DNA of 64,000 bases from Macrolepiota albuminosa (lineage: Eukaryota; Basidiomycota; Agaricomycetes; Agaricales; Agaricaceae): the NCBI GenBank assembly GCA_027475525.1, contig JAMWFC010000053.1, forward strand, positions 1,302,001 to 1,366,000, in the 5' to 3' direction. Positions 56,328 to 64,000 of this stretch are shown one piece after another. The first letter of the stretch is position 1. Each line of letters opens with the position of its first letter. The notes below the pieces were generated by a model. It had not been told where the DNA came from. It saw only the letters and a program-made list of their open reading frames with translations, and made no database searches. Both the position numbers and the translations under genes were made by a program.

Positions 56328-56975
56328 AGACCGTCAGGGGTCAACGTCCAATGTTCGCGGTAAGATTGGCATAAGAAAGTGTCCGCTTCGTTTACTGAAA
56401 GTCCACAGATGATACCGTTTTGATCTTTTTGTACATAGTCTTTTGAATTTGTATTTTTGGTACGCGACGGAAGAATGTACATACTTCAAGGTTGCGATGT
56501 TCGGCTCTGCCGTTAGAGGGCGTTTCGTCGCTCTCCTGAATCTCCAGCCCCCGCCACGCATCCCAATGTACATTCATCATCACTCTCCTCCCAGAAATGA
56601 AAGTTTGCAGAGTCAGACGGAGGACGGGCGGAGATCGACTGTCTGGGCGCGCAGTACCTGGAAGACAAAGGAACCGAGACTGACACTGATACGACGCGCT
56701 CTGTGCACATTGAGACAGAGACAGAGATGGAGCCTTCTTCAGCTTCCTCCACTACCTCTTTGACGGCATCAGTGTCTCTACTAGACGACTATACGCTTAC
56801 GCTAAGAACTCAGCCCTCCCCGCCTCCCAGTGGTTCTCCAGACTGTGATATCACACGTTCTAGTTGTCTTCGCTTACGCTAAGAACTCAGCCCTCCCCGC
56901 CTCCCAGTGGTTCTCCAGACTGTGATATCACACATTCTAGTTGTCTTCCCTGCACGTCTGCACGTTCCGTTCGCC
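56328..56975. other. Unassigned region with acidic Ser/Thr-rich reading frame
   Basis: On the plus strand a frame from about 56604 to 56860 reads AEIDCLGAQYLEDKGTETDT and SSASSTTSLTASVSLLDDYT without an obvious start. The antisense frame is also open. A 77-bp duplication (56794) lies within it. It may be one exon of an unrecognised gene. Confidence 0.25.
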
Positions 56976-57656
56976 ACCATGGAGGGTGAGAGAGGGCATT
57001 TGGTCCTTTCTGAGGAGCCCTGGGGCAGCTGATGATCGGATGAGGGAGGGGGTGATGGGGGGGAGGATGTGGACGTTGTAATGGCCAATCGCAGCCGTGC
57101 GAAACGTTTTCGACGCTCCGTTCGTCATCATGGAGGGTGAGAGAGGGCATTTGGTCCTCTCTGAGGAGCCGCCGTGCGAAACGTTTTCGACGCTCCGTTC
57201 GTCATCATGGAGGGTGAGAGAGGGCATTTGGTCCTCTCTGAGGAGCCCCGGGGCAGCTGAGGATCGGATGAGGGAGGGGGTGATGGGGGGAGGATGTGGA
57301 CGTTGCAATGGCCAATCGCGGCCGTGCGAAACGTTTTCGACGCTCCGTTCGTCATCATGGAGGGTGAGAGAGGGCATTTGGTCCTCTCTGAGGAGCCCTG
57401 GGGCAGCTGATTTTCGACGCTCCGTTCGTCATCATGGAGGGTGAGAGAGGGCATTTGGTCCTCTCTGAGGAGCCCTGGGGCAGCTGAGGATCGGATGAGG
57501 GAGGGGGTGATGGGGGGGAGGATGTGGACGTTGTAATGGCCAATCGCAGCCGTGCGAAACGTTTTCGACGCTCCGTTCGTCATCATGGAGGGTGAGAGAG
57601 GGCATTTGGTCCTTTCTGAGGAGCCCTGGGGCAGCTGAGGATCGGATGAGGGAGGG
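56976..57656. repeat. About 151-bp minisatellite array
   Basis: A unit containing GCCGTGCGAAACGTTTTCGA, ATCATGGAGGGTGAGAGAGG and GAGGATGTGGACGTTG recurs with real spacing of about 150-151 bp. Starts of GCCGTGCG are at 57094, 57171, 57321 and 57549. The 57094-57171 step is a 77-bp artefact, and the 57321-57549 step contains another (57334). Confidence 0.85.
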
Positions 57657-57751
57657 TAAGGGCCGGTCAGAGTCGATCTGCCCCGCGAGAACTAAGGATT
57701 AATACACACACGTCTTTAATTTCCTGCCTTCACACCACGCAACCATCTTAC

Positions 57752-58401
57752 ATGCCTACTACCTCTCCCGTTTCGGCCTTGCTCCGCATCTGGAGCTTTA
57801 CATCTCACTTGGAAAGACCAGAAATGGAGGATGAGCGGGTTAGGATTATGGATAGGTCCCGGGCCCACTGCGTCGAATACTTGCTTGTGGTTTGTTGCTG
57901 TCATTGTGCTGTTCTTTGTGCTGTTCTTACAATCTCCCTTGAAAAGTCGATTGCCTCGAGCGCGTTAGTACTCGCCTGAAGGAGTCTATTACCGAACTTT
58001 TAACGACGTTTCGCAGCTTAATGATGGCCGCCATGGCATTACCTCAAGGAAAATATGTTGTTAACGGGTTTGCTACGCGTATGATCGAGTTATGCAGCGC
58101 GTCATCGTCTATTACCACGGCATTGGCCGTCACCTACATTGTGATGCCGGATATCCTCAAAATCTTATGCCCATCGACCATGCTGAACTTCTTGTCCCCA
58201 AGCTTTGTCTTTATTTTTCTTGTTACAGCCATCTTTACGACCTTCACTGTTTACACTAGCTGCATTGCCATTCTTTCTGTTGTAATTGCTTCCCATCCCT
58301 ATGTGATCATTCCCCTCGTCATCATTTTTGCGTTGGCTGTTCTTTCATTTTCAATGAAAGCTTTTCTTGATTTCACCTGCCGTTTAATTTTTTTTATGTG
58401 A
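57752..58401 (+). CDS. Small multi-pass membrane protein, probably 2 exons
   Basis: The last exon ends at 58401 and reads through MMAAMALPQGKYVVNGF, TTALAVTYIVMPDILKIL, SPSFVFIFLVTAIFTTF and VIIPLVIIFALAVLSFSM, giving three to four hydrophobic helices. A first exon from ATG 57752 (MPTTSPVSALLRIWSF) can join through an intron ending AAAAG at 57938 to a segment reading DCLERVSTRLKESITELL, though the donor is weak. No family was recognised. Confidence 0.45.
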
Positions 58402-59449
58402 GCGCCTTTTTTTGTCATTACTATTGCATTTCTTGTACTGCATAAACCAATATATTGTTGCCTATCGCTACATTAGCTGCACGCGAGTGTACCAGACCGA
58501 TGAGGAAGAAGATCAGCGTGCGCTCGTCGTGTGAACAGCGCCACGCTCATCGACGCGACAGTGTTTCTAATTGATCTTTCTTGAGAAACATTTAAAGAAT
58601 TTCTAATCGGTCTTTTTTTAGAAATACATCATGTTTTTACAATTTATTTTTCTAAAACAACACAAAGAAAGTTTATTGAAAAACATTTGATAAAAAAATT
58701 ACAAAGATAACTTTAGAAAAACCAAAAGATACATGTGCCATATTTTTCAAGAAACAGTCTAGAAACACAATTTGTGTTCCCCACGTATTTCTTGAGAAAT
58801 AGAGAAAGAAAATTTTTAAAAATAGCTCAAGAAACACACAAAAAACACAATAAGTGTTTTTTTTACTATTTCTCAATTTATACTTTTAGTTTTTCCGGAG
58901 AAACACTTGTTGGAAGTCACATGACCTGTTTCTAACGGATGTTTCTCCAGAAATCTCCGCCATGCCCCGAAGTGTGAGCTGCTAGAGGGGAAAGATCGAT
59001 GATCGCGTTGCTCATCGTATCGGTGTAGTGTTTTGAGAAAAAAATGGCTTAAAATCCCACGATCCAAGTTGCAGAAGACTCAAGGTGTGTCAGCACGAGA
59101 CATAATAGATCTATCAATCTCAGAAGAGGTTGACTCTGCTTCGTTTCTATTGGTACGCAAAGCTTCTTTATCAGTTTTGAATTACGATATCTAAACTGTA
59201 TAGATAAGTAAACGTGTCTTATCTTGCGCAGACTTGAAGAAGACTTTACAGGATGGTACGTCTCACGAGTGTGGAACCGGATCTTCCGACGATAACAGGT
59301 ATGTACTCCAGGTGATAACATAGTGCTCCATGTCCGCGTGAAGAAGTGGACGACTATCTCACTGAAGCGAGCTTTACGTCAAGGTTCATTACATCATCTA
59401 GCATCCCAGTCACTTGTCTTTTCTCTCTAGACTATCTTCTCTTTTAAGC
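58402..59449. other. Non-coding region with palindrome cluster
   Basis: There is no gene. 58560-58960 is AT-rich and crowded with short palindromes of the type TTTCTTGAGAAA or TTTCTCCAGAAA. From about 59050 to 59449 it is probably the upstream region of the permease gene. Confidence 0.45.
58560..58960. repeat. Cluster of TTTCT-n2-AGAAA palindromes
   Basis: Palindromic motifs occur near 58578, 58788, 58891 and 58942, with half or variant copies near 58742, 58825 and 58869. The ends share GTTTCTAA-n2-GAT-n-TTTCT-n2-AGAAA in direct orientation (about 58562 and 58927), which could mark the limits of a small non-autonomous element. Confidence 0.5.
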
Positions 59450-61853
59450 ATGGATTTTGACATCACTCGCTACCAGTCTCCATCCCACAACCACTCGCAT
59501 ACTGACGAGTGGCGGTCTTCACAGCAGAGAGATCACTCTCCTACGACTGGTTCTCTCATGCCCAAAGTCCTCAATCCATTGGATAAGAATGTTTCCATTA
59601 AGGAAGAAAGTGTCGTTGAACATGGCATATCTTTGCGACAAGCGGATGATATCAGGTTGGCTGAGTTAGGTTCGTGCTGGTTGTTTTACTTCGTGCGCTC
59701 AGCTCTCATCTATGACAGGATATAAGAGTGAATTTCGACGTGAATTCTCGCTCTTTGAAACGATCGCATTCGCGTTTTCCATCATGGCCCTCATCGCATC
59801 TGTGTCGTCAACCATGGGATTTGGACTTATAAATGGTGGACACGTTGGCCTGGTCTTTGGATGGTTGATCCCAAGTGTCTTTGTGATGACAGTTGCGCTC
59901 TCATTAGCTGAATTGACATCGTCCATGCCGTACGTTTGCGTGCATAATTCCAACTTGAAGGAACTTAAACTCTTTCTGAACTACTTAAGCACGAGTGCAG
60001 GTCTTTATTACTTCTCTTCAAAGCTTGCACCACCAGAGTATGCTCCCTTGGCGAGTTGGATCACAGGTACAAGGACTGTCAGTCCATGGTGTCATCTATA
60101 TCTACTGAAACTTGATTCTCCATCTCCTAGGTTGGGCCAACATTACCGGCCAAATTGCTTTAATGTGCTCTATAGATTTCAACTGTGCTCAGATGATTAC
60201 TTCAGCGATCAGTGTTGCTTCTGACGGTGCAACAAATCTGTCATCAGGAGCCACTTACGGAATTTTACTTGCCGTCTTGGTTTCACATGGTATTATTTGT
60301 TCAGCTGCGACTTCAATATTGGCGAGGCTGAACTTATACTACGTTGTTGTAAATGGTTATTATTTTTACCTTCGAATAAGCTTCAGTCTCATTCCAGCCC
60401 CGTATTGCAGTTGGAACAACAATTGCGGCTATAATTGCTTTATTGGTCATGTCTGAGGAAAAAGTCTCCACGAAAGATGCCTTTACTTTGTTTGAAAATC
60501 ATTCAGGGTGGGCAAATGGTAAGTCCTTCTTCAGGTACCTCAGGATCCCAGTTCATTCTGAAATAGATGGTTGGGCATTCATTCTTGCTTTCACAGCACC
60601 GATGTGGTGTTTGACTGGTTGTGGGAGGCATTCTTATACCTGCTGGACAACATGATAACTCATCGCCCTTGTTGAAGATGACTCGGCTGCACACATATCC
60701 GAAGAGACTGCTGGTGCAAGTAAAACTGCACCGATTGCTATTCTCGCAAGTTAAATGATCAATATCTGACCCGTACATTCTGACCCCTTTCGACCAGGTC
60801 GGTGTTGGAGCCACTGCCAGTTTAGGTTGGATCCTGTTGATTGTTATCAGCTTCGTTATTCCTTCTACTACCAACGTTCTCAAAACGAAACTTCCATTGC
60901 CAATGGCACAAGTCTTGCTCGATGCTTTGGGGAAAAGGGGAATGCTTGCCATCTGGTCCTTTACCACCGTTGTTCAGGTTAGGATTGCCTATTAGGATTC
61001 CACATCTTGTATCTACTAATTTGAATCTGGCTCATGATGCTTAGTATTTCTCAGGTGCTGCGCAAGGTGTAGATGCCTCTCGAGCAGTGTTTGCTTTTGC
61101 TAGGTATAAAGTAGAAGATGCTTTATTCTTAGCAAGGCTTGACAAATCATCACTAGAGACAATGCCCTCCCTGGATCAAAATGGTGGAAAGCAATCAACC
61201 CATACACACAAACACCAGTCAATGCTGTCTGGCTTGTAATGGCTGTATCTGCAATATGTGGGTTGTTAGGATTCTCCACTGCCGTTCTAACATCTCTTGC
61301 GGGGCAAGTGACAAAACTGGGTGAAATTGTCTCTGCTGACATATTTTCTAGGGCATCTGTCATTGGATTATATACTTCTTATGCCACACCAATTTTCCTG
61401 AGGATCACATCAGGTCGGAACAAATTTATTCCTGGCCCTTTCAGCTGTGAGCTGATCCAATACTCATAATGGTTTTGATCTTTGTTAACAAAATAAAATA
61501 GTAGGACCATGGTCAACACCAGTTGGAATCATTGCTATTGCTTGGGTTTCATTTATAATTGTCCTTCTATTCTTTCCTCCTGGACAAAACCCTAAAGCAC
61601 AAGATATGAGTATGTACTTTTTTGTTATCAAGTATTATAATTCAAGTGCTTTGCAGATTATGCTGTTGTGATTATTATGGTTGTATCTATCTTTTCCAGT
61701 ATTACTTGGGTTATTTCAGCACATAAATGGTTTCAAGGGCCTATCAGAAACATTGATGTTGGGCTAGAAAAGGTAGTTCATCATGCAGAAATGCAATTGA
61801 CAAATGAAGTTCATGAGGTTCATGGTTCAGGTCATAGTTTGTCATTTGCATAG
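59450..61853 (+). CDS. Amino-acid/GABA permease (APC family)
   Basis: ATG 59450 (MDFDITRYQSPSHNHSH). Exons placed: 59450-59669, 59719-59929, 59990-60066, 60131-60355, 60411-60518, 60567-60617, 60678 to about 60754, about 60799 onward, with further exons to TAG 61851. The hydrophilic N-terminus is followed by about 12 hydrophobic segments with APC signatures: EFSLFETIAFAFSIMALIAS, TSAGLYYFSSKLAPPEY, SAAHISEETAGASKTAP, ARDNALPGSKWWKAINPYT and HKWFQGPIRN near the C-terminus, as in fungal GABA and amino-acid permeases. Length of about 510 residues is normal. One junction (before VGVGATASLGW) could not be phased. It is expected in the plasma or vacuolar membrane; the substrate cannot be read from sequence. 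Confidence 0.85.
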
Positions 61854-62605
61854 CTAATTTGTATAGTATTATCCGATGTCATTGTAACTTGTGAATAAAT
61901 TCTCATCTGATCTAGGCCTTGAAAATGAAGTTTGAAGTATTTTTTTTAAGAACCTGCTCTTGAAATGTTCTAATTTAATTATTTGCTTGAATTAATGTTT
62001 TATTTTTATAAACTGGTAAATGAATTTGTCACAATAATTATGTAAAACCACAAAGAAAATCTGAGTAGAAAGAGCTTTAGAGATTTTCACAATGGTCATT
62101 CTTCTTTAAACGAGTCAGCTATACTTGATCTGAAGAGCTCTTTAACAATGATTAATAGTACATTGGAGCCTCTACTATATATTTTTACATGCTATTCATT
62201 TTTATATTGCATGTTTAATATTATTAATAAAGAATATTTTTTAAAGTAAAACTTTGTATTTCTTTTGATTTACTTATAGTGCAGGACTTATTTCTACACT
62301 ATTCTATATAGCTTGCTAAAAATAAGTCCATGGTTCTATGTACAACTTACAAAAACATAATGATACTTTTTAACTTAAGTGCTTAACAGCAGTTTTGTTT
62401 TTTTTTAACATTACTTTTTAAACTTTTCAAAATTATTGTTAGTTGCTTTGAATATCTTATAAAGACTACACTATTAGAGCATTTCTGCAGTGCCCATATT
62501 TTGATATTTAGCTTAAATTTGATGGTCAATAACGAAAATTTGCTTAGAATTAGCCGAGCTGCCAGTTGTTGGCCGTATCAAATTTGGTAGTGGAGATTTG
62601 AATTC
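61854..62605. other. AT-rich intergenic region
   Basis: No ORF above noise and no recognisable repeat. It is markedly AT-rich. The first part is the permease 3' UTR (AATAAATTC at about 61892 may be the poly-A signal). Confidence 0.5.
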
Positions 62606-63040
62606 CTACAGATATCTCTGGATGACTGCAACCTCTCTTTCCCGATGTCGACTCTGATATGAATGATAAAGTTGCATCTCACACATACTATGGATGTGTT
62701 GTACCTCATGCCACAGGATTAGCTCCTCAAGCCGCGTCTCAAAAATGTTGTTACTACCCAAGACCCCCTGCTTACATATGAGATTTCCCATCTCATTGCG
62801 TTTTTCTCTCTTTTCACCATGTTTAGCCTCAAACCACTTGACCTTCACAGCTGCTTGAACAATCTCGAAGAGTTCTTTGGCAGTAAATGGGGTTCTGTGG
62901 CATGTTGGCTTGGCGGAAATTTCTTTCACATCTTTCAACTCGGGTTTAGAGTCCATTTCAAGGAGGTTGGAGGCAGAGAAATGTAACAGAAGGAGAAAAT
63001 ATGTGTAAAATACGAAAAAGGTGTGAAATTCAGTAAACAA
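62606..63040 (-). CDS. Hypothetical ORF (transposon-associated?)
   Basis: The likely start is ATG 62956 (MDSKPELKDVKEISAKP), since the preceding part reads as a hydrophobic, UTR-like stretch. It continues TPFTAKELFEIVQAAVKVKW and AKHGEKREKRNEMGNLI and stops at 62606 after a basic, His-rich end. The conserved-looking FTAKEL...F-x-A-x-HGEK pattern suggests a helix-rich DNA-binding domain of a transposon-derived protein, but this is a guess. No partner ORF is visible. Confidence 0.4.
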   Translation of the reverse strand: MFTEFHTFFVFYTYFLLLLHFSASNLLEMDSKPELKDVKEISAKPTCHRTPFTAKELFEIVQAAVKVKWFEAKHGEKREKRNEMGNLICKQGVLGSNNIFETRLEELILWHEVQHIHSMCEMQLYHSYQSRHREREVAVIQRYL

Positions 63041-64000
63041 TTGGACTTCGGATATGATAACTGGCCATTATCTATCGGTGATGTGCAAAAGCTGTGAGAA
63101 CCCTGGCAACCGAGCTTAACAAAAATTTGGCGAGTTGTAATGAAAATTTACAGAAATGCTCTATTCAATAATTTTTATATCTCACTAAAAATAAATTGTT
63201 CTATGCTGCTTATGCAAATTAGAAGTTTTTATTAATAATCAATCAGATAAAATAATCATTTACTCTTATTGATTTAATTGTACAAGGCTTGACTACATGA
63301 CATACATACTTATAAAGCAATTGATAGTATTAATGACTGCACTTAGCCAATTTTTTGTTTTAACTGGACAAGTCAGAGCAAGTCTTGAGAGGACCAATCT
63401 AGCCTGTTTCAACTCCAACCTAAGTATATTAACCAAATTATCTTTGGAAGAGGTGTGGAGGGTAGCTATGAAATAATAAATGTATTACCTTGCTTAGCCT
63501 ATGCTTGGGTCATCTTGGATGATACTTTCTTTAGGCAAAGCAACTTATCTAGAGAGTGGTCATCAAAGTGAAATCTACCTTTAAGGTGAGACTCTCTTGA
63601 AGGTAGTTTTACCTGTGCCTGCTCTCTTTCCAGTTGCATGTAATGTCTAGCAGCTCTTCAAGCACTGTTTGGTTGCATAAAAACTAAGTTTTAATTGCCA
63701 CCAATGACTGCACTTAGCTGATATTTTGTTTTTACTGGATGAGTTGGAGCAAGTCTCAAGAGAGATGCTTCTTGATTCAATACTACCACACCTCTTTTTG
63801 GGGTCCTGGTAGCTTTGGATTTTCAGCCAGTGTATTAATACTTTCTCCTTCACTCTCATGTCATAACTCAGGCCTCAGGCCAACACTGCACTCAACCATA
63901 CCTACTTCTGCCCTCTTCTGGCTCTGATGAGTATGGCCAACTCTGTTAAGTCCACTCCAAGAATCCCACCTAGCAGTGCTACCAGGTCAGAGACTTCAGT
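63041..64000. other. Right-end region with diverged direct repeats
   Basis: No gene was recognised. AATGACTGCACTTAGC...TTTTGTTTT...GAGCAAGTCT occurs at 63332-63392 and again at 63703-63764 (period about 371). The sequence style (CACTTAGC, CCAGTGTATTAATAC) suggests a decayed LTR or its neighbourhood running off the window edge. Confidence 0.4.

Noticed and set aside
57097..57586. Several ORFs of 100-150 codons on both strands
   Set aside because: They are repetitive translations of the 151-bp minisatellite and its artefactual duplications.
58560..58960. Heat-shock-element array
   Set aside because: The palindromes have TTC and GAA separated by four bases rather than the two of the consensus, so they do not match heat-shock elements.

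Overview
The window looks like nuclear DNA from an agaricomycete (basidiomycete) fungus. Host genes carry many introns of about 45-60 bp with GT...AG ends. Gene types fit: an agmatinase-like ureohydrolase with nine exons, an RTC4-domain protein, a WD40/membrane protein, a RING protein, an amino-acid permease and two basidiomycete-type hypothetical proteins. The repeats (Ty3/gypsy chromovirus, a second gypsy lineage, copia, a Tnp2/CACTA-like transposase and a TA-flanked DDE transposon) are also typical. No bacterial features are present.

Layout. 1-16.35 kb: nested retrotransposons. A 12.9-kb chromovirus (Gy1, minus strand, 735-13632, TSD ATTTG) sits inside an older LTR, and its gag is split by a solo LTR (10454-11527, TSD GCGC). 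A copia RT/RNase H relic and copia LTR follow. 16.9-18.5 kb: agmatinase gene. 18.5-20.9 kb: almost empty, with a degenerate tRNA-like sequence. 20.9-23.9 kb: copia gag-protease-integrase relic. 23.9-35.1 kb: two nested LTR relics that house a complete 9.8-kb gypsy element (Gy2, plus strand, 24837-34615, 938-bp LTRs, TSD GCGA). 35.1-37.46 kb: one LTR and adjoining part of a third element (Gy3), cut by a 100-N gap. 37.6-40.8 kb: a TA-flanked DDE transposon with 35-bp TIRs. 41.3-64 kb: host genes, a Tnp2-like transposase, an Snu114-like gene fragment, minisatellites and AT-rich DNA.

Three points stand out. (1) At least 22 tandem duplications have a period of exactly 77 bp. They occur in unrelated genes, transposons and introns and break reading frames. 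This is best explained as an assembly artefact (k=77 contig overlaps not collapsed), so many apparent frameshifts are not real. (2) Gy2 and Gy3 each carry, next to the 3' LTR and on the strand opposite to pol, an intron-containing gene encoding a coiled-coil segment plus a six-cysteine CxxC...C...CxxC...C cluster. In Gy2 it can be read as six exons giving 402 residues. This is the best candidate for an undescribed system here. (3) Stops inside the retroelement frames are TGA or TAG, never TAA, and nearly all differences seen between paired LTRs are CpG-type transitions, as expected for methylated-cytosine decay or a RIP-like process.

The host genes do not form a pathway. They look like ordinary single genes at the edge of a transposon-rich, probably silenced block.
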